In this document: positions 1 to 11,439 of the stretch, piece after piece
Numbering within the stretch: position 1 is the first letter of the stretch
Layout of the letters: each line of letters opens with the position of its first letter
Origin: Dipteris shenzhenensis
Taxonomy: Eukaryota; Polypodiophyta; Polypodiopsida; Gleicheniales
Strand: one strand, 5' to 3'
DNA: 64,000 nucleotides
NCBI GenBank assembly: GCA_047967505.1
Contig: CM106538.1
Made by a program: the position numbers and the translations under genes
Notes under the pieces: generated by a model
Database searches by the model: none
What the model was told of the DNA's origin: nothing
The model's input: the letters and a program-made list of their open reading frames with translations, nothing else

Positions 1-129
1 ATGACGCTTTTTGCAACGAAATAATGGGAGACACCAAATCAAGAAATTTGCTCCGAGTCAAATCAACCTGAGGAGTAGGAGAATGTGGCTGAGAAAAAAG
101 GAGCTGAAAATGATCCAAACATTCTTTTT

Positions 130-1100
130 CAAGCTGAGATAGAGTCTAGGTCCAAGCACCATCTGATTCTTTGATCTGATTCTTTGACTCTCATGATAGA
201 TTGGCTTTGTCTATGTGCATGCAAATTCTGAAAAAAAGAATTTGATGAGCAGCCCTTATCCAGTAAAGGCTTGACTGTAGCCCTTGTCTGCCATTTAGAG
301 AGCCTGCGTCTATCATTGGCATAAATGATGGAAGAAGCACAAGACATTGAATCCTATTTAAAAGAGGAAAGAGACCTTTGATGGATGATTTGCACTAAGG
401 CTTGCTTTTGTGATTTTGCCCACTAGATTTGATGCCTAGTTTTAGCCATGTACCACCTGCCATAATCCTTAATGACAGTTTGAATACGATGCACAAAAGA
501 GTTCCAAGCAAAGTCAATGTCTTCCCAAGCATGTGATAACAATGTCCTGCATGCCATTTGAATCATTTCTTGAAATTTTTTATCAGAAAGATATGATTGA
601 TTGACATGCAAGTGTCTTAGACGCATACCAAATGAAAAATGCAGCCAAAGAGGAGTGTGATCAGACAACTCAGTCCACATTTGACAAGTATAATCATCAT
701 ATTGTTGAGCATGAAAAAGGTACCATCTATCTAGCCTAGCCCAATACTCTGTAAAAGCATTATGATGATATGTAAAGCCCAAAATAGAAGGGTGGGTTGC
801 TCTCCATCAATTTGGAGCATGAAGCGATGCAATCAAATCTTCCCATTGTTGAGTTTCAGAGGGCAGCATATGAGATTTATGAGTAGTATTGTCCTTCCAG
901 TGAGGAGAGTTATTGAAATCACAAAGTATAGCATTAGTGGACCAAGGATATTGCCTTATGGAATCCCACATTTGAGCTCTACAAGTTGAAGTTTGAGAAG
1001 CATACAAAGAACCAATTTCAAAGATTTCTCCATTGATCATGCATTGGATAATCATCCATCTGCCTACCATCCTCTATTCTTCAAACACTTGTTGGCACAT
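130..1100 (-). pseudogene. LINE endonuclease-domain remnant
   Basis: Decayed non-LTR retrotransposon read on the minus strand. Near 1070-807 the frame shows the APE-type endonuclease pattern: a W-rich stretch, then 'ILCDFN', the usual 'GDFN' site with its Asp and Asn kept. From about 782 to 423 in another frame come 'RLDRWYL' and 'LSDHTPLWLHF', matching the LINE 'RLDR-(F/W)' and 'SDH-PL' motifs; the SDH catalytic pair is present. From about 347 to 130, pieces such as 'FFRIC' fit the linker before reverse transcriptase. Several frameshifts and stops mean it cannot make protein. The RT part is not next to it in this window. It may belong to the same family as the RT remnant at 11.4-12.6 kb, which I cannot test by eye. 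Confident as LINE, not as to clade. Confidence 0.72.
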
Positions 1101-1949
1101 ACACGCTTAATATCCAGCTTGACTTTTCTCAATGCATCTCAGTTTTCATTTATGGACCCACCATGCTCTCGAGTAGCCTTTAGCACTATGTTGATTGATT
1201 TGTAATGTTGACCTTGCAGCAGAAGGAGGTGCTACATAAGGGGCCTTCAAGACAATGTATTTACATCATAGTTTGATTTTTTTGGGAATTTTTTTTTAGT
1301 TAGCAATTTAGGCTTTCTTCTAGTGTGAATTGCAAATTCCCATGTGCTATGCATATACTATGAATGCAATTTACTATGTGTGGAATGCAATGTGCTATAA
1401 ATCCAAGGAAGGGTGCATTAGTCTCCCCTCACACAAAATGTGTGGTTATGTGCTAAGTGCAAATTGTACTTTCATTTTCAATATTAAATTTCAAGTTCAC
1501 TTTTGAAAAGTGATATGTGCTAAATGAGAATGGCTATGTGCCCAAAGAAGGACACACTCCTTGGTCTAGAGAGTAAGCATGCCAAGTGTCTTTTTTTCCA
1601 ATATTTAAGAAAGCTTACTTCCTGAATCTAGTTTTGTTGGAAGTTTGTTGTGTTTGGAGGTGCTGGCTATGATATGAGAGCTACTATTGGCTATGGCTAT
1701 GGTGATTCGGTTCTGAGCAAGAGTCAGTTGAGGCCACCTCGTCTGAACATAAGATCCGGGCGGGCATCCTGTGAAATCAATTGCCATGAGGGAGGCAAGC
1801 GGGCGGGCGCGCGGGCATCTAGAGTGAAGGAGTGTGAGGCAACCAACCTGAGCCATGGGTAAAGAAAAGAAATTGTGTAACTAACTAGGGTGGGTATAGA
1901 TGGTGTCTTTTTTTTATTTGGGGGGGGCGGGGGGCATCGTTTTGTGTTG

Positions 1950-2030
1950 CTGGCTATGGCGATTCGAGCTTGTGGCTGTGGCTATGGCGATTGGAGCTCA
2001 TAGCTATGGCGCTGGCTATGGCGATCGAGC
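1950..2030 (+). repeat. Short GGCTATGGCGAT(T)-GAGC repeats
   Basis: Three imperfect copies of a roughly 20-base unit (GGCTATGGCGATTCGAGCT-like) lie at 1951-1970, 1981-1998 and 2011-2030, just upstream of the GNAT start. Related wording occurs at 1664-1710. A G-run (1920-1934) precedes them. They sit where a promoter or 5'UTR would lie, but I see no clear TATA box. Confidence 0.6.
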
Positions 2031-2110
2031 TTTCTGCTCGTGCAGCTTCTTCTTCTTCTTTTGCTCCGCCATCCTCTAACATGCTTTCATGAGCACATTT
2101 AGCCTCCAGC

Positions 2111-2822
2111 ATGAGTCGTGATCCTGACCCCATCAGTATCCTGCCCTCTTCCAGTCACCTCGAGATCAAGAGCTTCTACGCCCCTCGCGACAGCCTCGCT
2201 TTCCACGATGCCTGCTCTATCCGCTTCAACGTCTTCGTTGCCGAGCAAGGTTTCGCTCCCGAGAACGAGTTCGACAAGTAAGTTGCTTTTGCTCCAATTT
2301 CTGGCTTCCGAAGCCGTCCTCCAACTCCTTGCTTCCCTTTTGACCGTGCTCGTAGCTTGTATCAGGATAGACGAGACTTGTGTGCATCTTTTGGCTTATT
2401 ACGTTTCGCCGGCTTGGGGGGGGCGATCTGTACCGGTCGGTACGCTCCGTTTGCATCCGCTTCCGAACTCGACCGTGATCAGACTGAGTAGAATTGCGGT
2501 GATGAAGCCACACCGACATCAAGGGATTGCGAGAAGATTGGTATCTGTGGCTGAAAGTGTTGCTCGCAGTATGGGAATGACGCGGTGTATGATGCATGCC
2601 CAGGCGGACAAAAGGATCTTGTATGAAAGATTAGGTTATACCGTAATGGAGGTTGCTGAAAACGCTGAGGAGCAGAGTGAGAACGAAGAAGTTGTCAACC
2701 TAGGTGATGACGACAGCCTCGAAGGCACGGGAAGAGTTGAGAGAGATGATAGGAAGGGCCAATTTTTGGAGGAAGGCGTATGGCATGTGAAGATGTGTAA
2801 AGATATTTTACAACCAAATTGA
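2111..2822 (+). CDS. GNAT-family N-acetyltransferase (two exons)
   Basis: Acetyl-CoA-dependent N-acyltransferase of unknown substrate, probably soluble. Exon 1 is 2111-2277 and exon 2 is 2366-2822; splicing a GT-AG intron (2278-2365) gives 207 residues. The start is ATG 2111 because it opens straight into the conserved 'IRFNVFVAEQGF-PENEFD' block (about residues 38-55), and the splice completes 'FDKIDE'. Further motifs are 'VPVGTLRL' (78-85), 'RIAVMKPHRHQGIA' (98-111, the R-x-x-G-x-A acetyl-CoA loop), 'HAQ' (133-135), 'YERLGY' (142-147) and the closing 'EEGVWHVKM' (191-199). An acidic insert (about 151-186) separates the last two, where relatives are usually shorter. No signal peptide or membrane segment is seen. 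The motif set strongly recalls small fungal GNATs, so transfer is possible but unproven. It is the only host-type gene I support here. An alternative start at 2118 is in the wrong frame for exon 1. Confidence 0.82.
2278..2365 (+). other. Intron of the GNAT gene
   Basis: An 88-base intron with donor GTAAGT at 2278 and acceptor ATCAG at 2361-2365. It is phase 2: the exon 1 end 'AA' and the first exon 2 base 'G' make the Lys56 codon. Reading through instead hits TAA at once in the exon 1 frame, so splicing is needed to join the two conserved halves of the domain. Confidence 0.8.
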
Positions 2823-4900
2823 ATATGGTCTATTCCAAGAGTAAATGAGCGATCCGAGTTTACCAATCTATGGAGCTTCCTTTTCTTTTGTTCATTTCAC
2901 GTTTGTGCTTTTCATTCAGGGCTTAATGCAGGCATTCCACTCTACCGACATTTCTCACCTGTCACAGCATGATACCAAAGCGATTTGCGCTATATGTTCA
3001 TGTCCCAATATTTGCATAACAGTCCTGTATGTTGAGCCACGTTTCTGAATTCATGCAAGGATGTTTGATCGTTGATCTTGAAGATTCTGTTGTCTTCTGA
3101 TGATGCCTACAGTAGCTCTGAAAATGTGTATTTATGGGCATTTTGTAACATTCTGGAGCATGGAAAATTTTGTTTTTGCGAGGGTTGATACAATTCCAAA
3201 CATGTTAATTATCACACTATATCAGCACAATGATTGGAACGTACGAGGCTTTGGTAGTTCTCCTCCTTATTATGAGTGTAAAAGGTTTGTATCATGCGTG
3301 ATTTAACGACCCAGTTGCAAAGTGCCATCTTTCATGTGATGTTATTTTGATAAGGATTAGGCAGTTGTGCGAAAGTAATAGAATACTCGACTTTTGAGTC
3401 GCGGCAGTTTTCCAAAGAGCCCTCTATACTAAGCTAGGATGTAATGCAGTGGTCATCACATACTGAGGGAGGTAGTTCAAAGGACATGGCCACATTGATT
3501 ACCATTTCATGTAAGGATGTATGCTGCGCCAACGTAGAGGTGGTGCAAATGAGTTGTGACACGTCCGCTACTTGTAGAAAATGCTTGTGGGTCTACATCA
3601 CCACTTGAAGAGTGACGGCACTGTACTTGGTGATCAAGCCTCATACCATCTTGCAAGGCTGAGATAGTCACAAAAGTTACCCTGTTTGACTCATACCACT
3701 TTTCATTCTCCCTTTTAGTTTTGCCTAGAGTCAGAAGAATAGTCTGGTTACTTGTTTCTTTGCATCACTTTGTGCAAGGTCAAAGGCCTGAACATTTACT
3801 TGTATCTGCATCCATATCACTGATTGTTATGGTTATAGAACAGAATTACTTGGGTCCCGATACTACACTTGGTGCTGAGGCGTTTGATTGATTAAGTTGA
3901 CAGGATCTTTGAGAGCATGAAGCTGAGTAGTAGAAGAGGCTGTGGAGAGAAGCCAAGTTTCATTGTGGACTGCTTGCCTATAACGTTGATGCACAATTAT
4001 TGGTCCTGTACCTATTTACGAGGGTAAATTGGATACCTTTAGTTATGGATCCCATCAGAGGCTTTTGTACTACTTTCGGGGAATGGAACAACATTGTTCT
4101 TGTGCTCACAAACCAGGGGCGTTTCATTGTGGAGTAATTGCCTGTGCCAGATATTTGTATACTAGGCTCTAGCATACTTGCATTTCACCATTGAGTTATT
4201 TCATTTCTCTGAAAGAATAAACTCAAGCAACGTAATGAAGAAAAGGGCTGCTCTGTTCTATGTTGTGGATATCTCCAGTTGATATGGGTCTGGATCGTTG
4301 TACACAAATTAAAAAAACAAAGTGGGGATATACGCGCTATCTTTAGATTTGAAACAGCTTCTGATTTCAACCTAGTCTCGGGTCCTACATGGCTTGGTGT
4401 CAACATTTTCTAATGTCTTCTTGTGTACACCTATTGTTGTAATAAAAAGCATGACATTTACCTCTGGTGTGTGTGTGCCATGCTCAATGTTTTTTCCATA
4501 TGTTACCATACGCATACATCATATGAGTACGGAAGTGTATGGTTCAGGGGCTGAAACATACGTGACCCTAATTTTACCCCCAAAAAATTAGAAAAATATA
4601 CATTGTACACATTAAATTGACATAGAGGTATTAAACTTTCAGCTTGAACCTTGAAACTTGTATGAATTTTGAAGTCAACATTCATGAGTCACGATTCATC
4701 ATTCATGAAAGACTCCAGTCTCCAGAGACTGTAGTCATCTAGAGTCTAGATTTTGATACATATTGTCAATCATAAATCAATCATCAATACTACACCAAAA
4801 CATCATGATCAAAGGAAGTAGGTACTAGTAACTACACCAAATCATAAATGGCAAAACTTCCGAAAGAAAAGGTTGCTGCAGCCCAGGAATAAAGCCTGAA
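2823..4900. other. No gene recognised
   Basis: About 2 kb downstream of the GNAT gene. The open frames are short and match no family I know. The sequence is AT-rich and mostly unique by eye. It would contain the GNAT 3'UTR; no decisive polyadenylation signal stands out. Confidence 0.5.
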
Positions 4901-4919
4901 ATGCATGACAATTCACAAC

Positions 4920-7088
4920 CGATGAGGCTCAAGCCTCAGGTTGCATCCTCATCCTCATCCTCTTGCTCATCCTCATCATCATCTATATCAATGTCCTCAT
5001 CCTCCTCATTACTATCATCCTCATTTGCCTTGCCATGGGAGTCCAAAAGACTAGAGCTACTTGAAGATGCAGCAACATTCATCCTTCTTACAAGATGCAG
5101 CAACATTCATCCTTCTTACAAGTGTAACAATAGGGGCTGCAATCTCTTCTCCCTTTGTATCAGCTTGCAAAGTGAGCAACCTCTTATCATCCTTCTCCAT
5201 GATCATCATTTCTAGGGTCACTACTATCTTCTCAAATCCCCTTTCTTTGATTTTGAAGATAAGATGCAAATTAGTATGGATGTATACTAATTTCTTCCTC
5301 TCACAAGGAGAAGCACATGTGCCTTGCGAGAGCACTCGAAGAGCTAACCGTTGCAAATTTGGTGTGTGAGCCTCAAATGTCTTGCACCATTTCACCCCTT
5401 GGTGCATTCTCTTTTCATCCTTCGCAATTGCATGAGCAAATGTGCTTGACATGGACTTGTAAATATCCAACTCATCACATAAGGTGCCCTAGTTGTTAAC
5501 ATCATACTTTGTGTACCGCTCTATGACATCCATCCACCCATCATGCACCTCCTTGTTACCATCTAGCTTTTTCTCTCTCCAAATAGATGGAGAACAAAAG
5601 CTACCGCATGCAATGAAGAGTGCATCATATCCCACCTGTCAACACACAAGGCTCTAACATCAACCAGCTTTGAGGAGTCAATCCCATCAATAGTTGTTAT
5701 CTTCTCAACCATCCGCTCAGTGAGCTCACATACAAGTCCCATGGTAGCCCCTTTCCGATTAGCCACGCGAAGGATCTTCAAAATAGGTACACAAAGCTTC
5801 ACAATGCGTCAAGCAACCTGTCAAGATTAAGCACCCAATAGAAGACACCTGTTGTGCTTTCACAGTGCATGACACCTTCTTCTTGCAATACTCATCATTA
5901 TTGACAACCATGCGGCGTAATCAATTGTATACCCTCTCATCCAACAAGTTTGCTAAGTTCTAACATGATAAACATGTAAGCAAACCGTGTAACATTGTGT
6001 TGGTTCACCAATTCCTTCTTGCTAAATTTTCTATACATTGCGGGTAACAAATGTCACAATCATGTTAGCATGTAACAACACTGGCTTCACCCATGCAAGC
6101 TTTCCAATGTCCTCAAACAGGAGGTCAAGGCAATGGCATGTGCATCTAGTAGACAAAATATGAGGCCACTCTTCCTCTAGCAATTCTCCTACTCGCACGT
6201 AGTTAGATGCATTGTCCATACACACCTGCATCACATTTTCAGCCTCAACATCAAGAATGGCATCTTTCAGATCCCAAAGATGTACTCCCCTGACTTATAC
6301 TGCCCACTTGTGTCCACGAACTTCAAGAAGGCTGAGGCAAATATGCATGAGCCATGATATTGATTATAGGTCGGTGCCGAGTGTCAGACCAGCCATCACA
6401 AGTTATGCTACGGCAATATTTTTTTCAATTATCCCGAAACTGTAGCATCTCTTGATCTCTGCATACCGCTTCATTAGTTAGCTCCTTTGTATGCAAAACA
6501 TTGTAGGATGGAGGCCTGAAGGTAGGCCCAACTTGGCCAATGGCACGGACCATCTCCAAAAAATAAGAGCTCCTCACCTTCCAATGAGGAATATCCTCTG
6601 CAAAGAAAAAATGACAGAGAGCAATGTATGCATCCTTTTGTGCCTATGACTCCCATGCCTTGGCCAAGGCTCCCTTTGACATCTTTTGTTTCCTTTGTTT
6701 TTGCTCACATGCACCAGTAGATGCATTTCCACTTGCGGTACCACTCACCGAGGCATCGCGAAAATCAGCCACATTTGCATCAAGCTGTTTTGCAGCCATT
6801 TTCAGAGCTATGTTTGCTTGCAATCTTCGACAAGTATCTTTCATATTTTCAGGAGGAGCGGTACACTTCTCAACCCCCAAGCCCAAGAAAATGTGCCCTT
6901 ATGTGGGTCGGTCCTCCATCCCACGAATGAGGGCAATATTTACATTTACAAGTGTATTGGCCCTTCCCCAAAGGCTTTAACATGTCTACATATTCGCATT
7001 CCGGTCCTTTTTGTCTTCCCTTTTGCAGTAGACCTGCAAGTTGCAAATTTGCAAAAGAGGGTAAATAAGGAAAAGGAGCAATTTGCAA
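4920..7088 (-). pseudogene. hAT-superfamily transposase, decayed
   Basis: Cut-and-paste DNA transposase on the minus strand. In order from 7088 downward: a BED-type zinc finger ('CKYC' then 'HIRAH', about 7000-6890); a low-complexity linker (about 6886-6644); a DUF659-like block ('FFFAEDIPHWKV', 'GPTFRPPSY', 'ITCDGWSD', about 6610-6360); 'VCMDNASNY' and 'HILSTRCTCHCLDLL' (about 6234-6100), the D-N and C-H-x-L signature of the RNase-H-like core; and the dimerisation block ('LQRLALRVLSQGTCASPCER', about 5400-5300). It ends in an Asp/Glu-rich tail (about 5040-4925), common in plant hATs. Many stops and frameshifts show it is dead. I could not fix the terminal inverted repeats or 8-bp target copies. 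Confidence 0.8.
5066..5121. repeat. 28-bp perfect tandem duplication
   Basis: The 28-base unit starting GATGCAGCAACATTC occurs twice head to tail (5066-5093 and 5094-5121), between the dimerisation domain and the acidic tail of the hAT remnant. 28 is not a multiple of 3, so it shifts the frame. It looks recent because the copies are identical. Confidence 0.85.
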
Positions 7089-7199
7089 AAGAGGACTTGA
7101 AGGCTAAAGTTGCAAAACAAATTTGTTTGCATGCTTTAGTAGACGTTTGCAAGTTTGCAATCCTGTTATCTTTTTGGGCCTTTGCATACTTGGGGCTTT

Positions 7200-9230
7200 A
7201 GCCCACATTGTAGTTTTTTATGTTTCACATTTATTTTAGGGTGGGCTTTTCTTTGTACACCATTCTTTGTATTCTAAAATCTAAAGTTTGAACTACAAAT
7301 AATATATGCATCTTTTAAAATTAGGAGTCTACTTAAAGGTTTTTGCAGACTATTTTGCCCATGCATGCCCATGGTGCATTGAATGCATCTAGGCCATGGG
7401 TTGGATGTGAGCGCACAATCTTGCCCATCCATGATCCTTGGGCATGCCCATCATGGTCTAAGTCTATAAATACCCTTGTGTTTATAGACTATGTTTGCCC
7501 ATGCCTATCCATGGTCATCTCGACCATGGATTTGACATGGGTAGGCAATCTTGCTTGTCCATGATCTTTCGGCGTGCCCATGGTGGACCACACCTTTAGT
7601 GTCCATGTTTATTTCAAACAGGACCAATAAGCAAACGTTTGGAAAATTTTGCAAACTTGAGACATTTGCTTTGCAACTATGGTGACCATGGTTAAGAAAG
7701 CAATAAGGTCTATGTAACTATGGTCATGGATGTTGTCTTCAGGCAGTGGAGGAAATGAAAATTTGGCTTCTAATTCATCCACGTGTATGCTCTAATTGTT
7801 CAAATTTGGCTTCTTCTTCTTCACTATCGCCACCTCAAGCTTTGTGCTGCTACCTCTCGCTATGGAGTTCTCTTCCCTTCTCTTCCACAAGCTTTCTTTT
7901 TACAGTTATTATGGAGACCTTCCTCTCTTCGCCACCTCTTTTGTGTGTAGCTCATTGTCTGTTTGGCTAGGGCTTCCTCCTCCCCTCTTCTCTTCATCTC
8001 ATAGACCCTCCTTCCTCCTCCCTCTCTTTTGGATATGACGATCTCCACCTCTTTCCTTCTACACCCCCCACATACCAGCTCAGCTATGGCACCTCCTAGA
8101 TTTGCCTAGGTGCTAATGCATTCGGTTTAGAATTGCTTTAGAATAGGGAACGACTTGGGTGCTAGGATAGTTGGTCAAGCTAGTTCTCACTCTCTCTCCA
8201 CAGTTGCAAGCTTCACTCCTTGAGCACCTGGAGTGCAAGAGCATCAACCATGCTATGCTCACGTTTAAAACCTCCTTGCCACCTTTGTGAGCATCCAATT
8301 GAGTGCCAGCCCTCCATAAAATATGTCATGTTGTGTGGAAGCTGCCTGAAATGATGATGGACAGCTATTGCTGATGGACCTTATGCACACCAGCCTTGAG
8401 TAAATTTTGTTAAATGATGTAGTAGACTTTTTTAAATGAGACAGTAGGAGTTCCAGAATGCTTGGAATGGGGGGAAAAGGATCCACTCTGAATTTAGGGG
8501 CCAGTGGTGGCTCAAGGCTAGGTAAGGGAGGCTAATACAAAACACTCAAACTGACATGCTCAAACTGATACTAATGGCTACTTAAAATCTAAAAATTCAA
8601 GATCTTCACAACCTTCCATCAAATTTGCAATTGTAATTTTGAGATGTAATTGACTATGCATTTGGTATTGGCATTGGATCAATACAAAAACATAAATTTG
8701 CAAGAATTGTATACAAAATTCATTCCATTAAGCATAAGGGTGTTAATTGGTGACTCATTAACTCAATTAACCTACCTTAAAACCCCTAACTTGATCTAAC
8801 TAGTTTAATTAACCTAATTCCTCCCCCTCCACCTTGCCCCTCTACCTCCGCCTCATCACCCCACCCCTACCTCCTCACATCTGCCTCTGCCTCGCCAGCC
8901 CTCCCCTATCCTTCACTCATCCCCACTGCCCTTGCCTCTCTCTAAATTATCTCGATGCTTTTCTCCACTTGCTTGCCACTCGAATTTCGTGAATCAGAGA
9001 TAGGGTTGGGAAGCTGATCGGATTTTGTGAATTAATGACCTTACAATAGCGAGTGTAGGAATCAGCAACGGTGAATGGAGGTGATTAAAAAAGGGCAATC
9101 AGCATCGGTGATAATAGGCAGAGGGAGCAGCAACGAGTGCATGGTGAGTGCAACAGCCAGAGGGAGGGAAGCAGCAATGGGAGTGCAAGCAGGAAGCAAC
9201 AGTGAGTGCAATAGGCATAAGCAGATGGAG
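7200..9230. other. Non-coding stretch with a diverged duplication and a hairpin
   Basis: No gene recognised. Two related blocks rich in 'TGCCCATG/CCATGG' lie at about 7355-7450 and 7495-7590. Between them is a 10-bp perfect stem, AGTCTATAAA (7461-7470) with TTTATAGACT (7481-7490). A pyrimidine-rich patch covers about 8820-8940. Short open frames here (for example 7746-8038) look like chance. Confidence 0.45.
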
Positions 9231-9350
9231 CAGCAGTGAAAGTGTAAGAGGCAGAGGGAGGGAGAACTCACGAGGTGCAAGAGACAGAGGGAGAACTCAC
9301 AAGGTGCAAGAGGTAGAGGGAGAGCTCAAGAGGTAGAGGGCAAGAGGAGA
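9230..9350. repeat. Purine-rich imperfect tandem repeat
   Basis: About three or four imperfect copies of a roughly 30-base unit built on 'GAGGTGCAAGAGGCAGAGGG'. The open frames across it are a by-product of the purine bias, not a gene. Confidence 0.55.
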
Positions 9351-10984
9351 GAGTGTCCACATCGGGTCTGAGCATTTGAGTCGAGGCAAGCATTTGTATC
9401 CATCCATGGTGGTTCTTGAGATTTCTCGAGGTGCAAGGACACGTGCCTTCTCCCCAATGTTTCTCTCTTGCCCCCTTCACTGCCCCCCCATCCCCTCCCC
9501 ATGGACTAATGCATTTTTTGGTATTATAGCCCCCCTATTAGCTCTATATTCCAATGGAGCTAAGAGGGAGCGCTAGATAGTGGATTGAAGAGAGCTTGGA
9601 TAAAAGATGAAGCCAAGGAATGAAAGGAATCATGCATGAAGCATGGAGAGTGGGAGAATTTGGACGATGCATCAACAAAGGGAAGCAAAGACTACCATTG
9701 CTTCGAACTTGTGTTGTTGGCGAACCTTGCAATCATTCTCACAATAGAAGAAGGTGTTGATCTCCATCCCAATGCTGGGTGCCAATGAAGTAGCACTCCT
9801 AGAAGGTATGGTCTCAGGTAGGGTTGAACCTGAAGTGATCAAGTGTCTGGGCGAAGAAGCAAGCGTGGCAGGAGAAGGAGGCGGCATCGGGGGGATAGCT
9901 AGAATTCTAGCAATGAAATTGGGGAGACCAAGGAAATTTGGGGAGGGTAGCACGAAGGGAGATAGAGGAGGTTGAGAGGAAGGCGAGGAGGAGGTTTGTA
10001 TGCCTTAATAAAAATAAAGGATTGAAACATTTGCCAAGATTTGAAACTTTATGAAAAAAAATTTTAAGTTTCGTTAGAATTTACAATGTTTTTTTCAGGT
10101 TTCAAAAGAATATACATATATTGTGATACACTCTATTGACATTATGAAACTAAAAAATCTAGCTCGATAAACTTTTAGCAGGATTTTATATTAATATATA
10201 AATAGAGCTTCAATAAAAACATCCCTGGTCTCATTGATCCAGAGTCCAAGAGAAAACATAAAAGTTCCACCCAGTGGAGGGAGAATGAAGTCCTTTTTTC
10301 AGAGTGGCATCAGATGGCTAAGATCAATGTACGTGGGCATGTGTTATGGCTGGGGGTAAGACATCCTCTATTGAAATTGGAGCTGAAGCCTCAAAGGTAT
10401 GCCAACATGTCTTTCTCTAAGCGTGATTTAAGAAACAAGATTCCTTTCTTTCAGAGTTGCTAGATTTGAACGTTTCTTGACTTGATTGGACTAAGGTCGT
10501 CGGGTCCTTTCCTCTTCTCCAACCTTTCACTAGTCAATATGGTTAGTTACATCCCTATTCTCCTTCACTTCATCCTTGTCGCTCGTTATTATTGGCTTTT
10601 CATTCATCAATCGAAAGGTTGAATTTTATCTTTGAAATTGTGGATTTTCAGTCAATTCTTTCATAATTGGTACTCAGAGGTACACTCGTCAACATGCCAT
10701 GTTGATGGGAATATGCTGGCTTTGCGATTTAGTACATTCTAAATCCTGATTTGTGCAAACAATCTCCCCTTATATTTATGCCATGTTTTGCAAATGTCCA
10801 CAGTTGAGCTTAGAGAATGAAAGCGGTGCAAAACTTGAAAAAGCTTTGTGCATGCGTTAAAAGTACGGTTCAATCGTGGACGCTATGTAGTCCTCTTGAT
10901 GATCCTCTCCACCCACCTCCTCTAGCATGGTTGATCCGAGGGCGGCTCAAGAAGGGGGGCATGTTAACATCCACAGAGTACACT
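9350..10984. other. No gene recognised
   Basis: AT-rich DNA with short open frames only. Near 10951-10966, 'GCTCAAGAAGGGGGGCA' followed by 'TGTTAACATCC' resembles a polypurine tract running into an LTR start, so a worn LTR may begin near 10965. I found no second copy to confirm it. Confidence 0.35.
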
Positions 10985-11212
10985 CAGTGATTAGAGGTGA
11001 TTAGGCTTCATGATTTACTTCAATGGCTGTAGGCATGGAGGAAGTACAGTGTAGGGTAATCAGTGATTAGAGGTGATTAGGCTTCATGATTTACTTTAAT
11101 GGTTGTAGACATGGAGGAAGTACAGTGTAGGGTTATCAGTGATTAAATGTGATTAGTCTTCATGATTTACTTCAAGGGTTGTAAACATGGAGGAAGTATA
11201 GTGCAGGCTCCA
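10985..11212. repeat. 76-bp tandem repeat, three copies
   Basis: A 76-base unit starting CAGTGATTAGAGGTGATTAG is repeated at 10985, 11061 and 11137. Copies one and two differ at only a few positions; the third is more diverged and ends near 11212. Confidence 0.85.
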
Positions 11213-11439
11213 TAAGGTTTGAGCCACAAATAACCCAAGTGGTTCCATGCCTCACAATTTTCGAGCCGCTAATAGCTCAAGATCGGCCTTGCCACTCTAG
11301 GTTTTGAGCCTCAAATGTCTTAGGACTTGGAGGCGCGAGGCTAACACAAGCACTATTTGGCGCTCTTATATGGTTAACACAATTGCTATTTCCGACACGC
11401 AACAATGGAACAATAGAGGAGAGATGGAAAGGATAGTGA

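Noticed and set aside
2118-2822. Unspliced 234-codon frame starting at ATG 2118.
   Set aside because: Its first part is in the wrong register and lacks the conserved FVAEQGF block, which appears only with ATG 2111 and splicing.
2226-2866. Minus-strand frames of 123 and 76 codons opposite the GNAT gene.
   Set aside because: Antisense shadows of a gene with clear conserved motifs on the plus strand.
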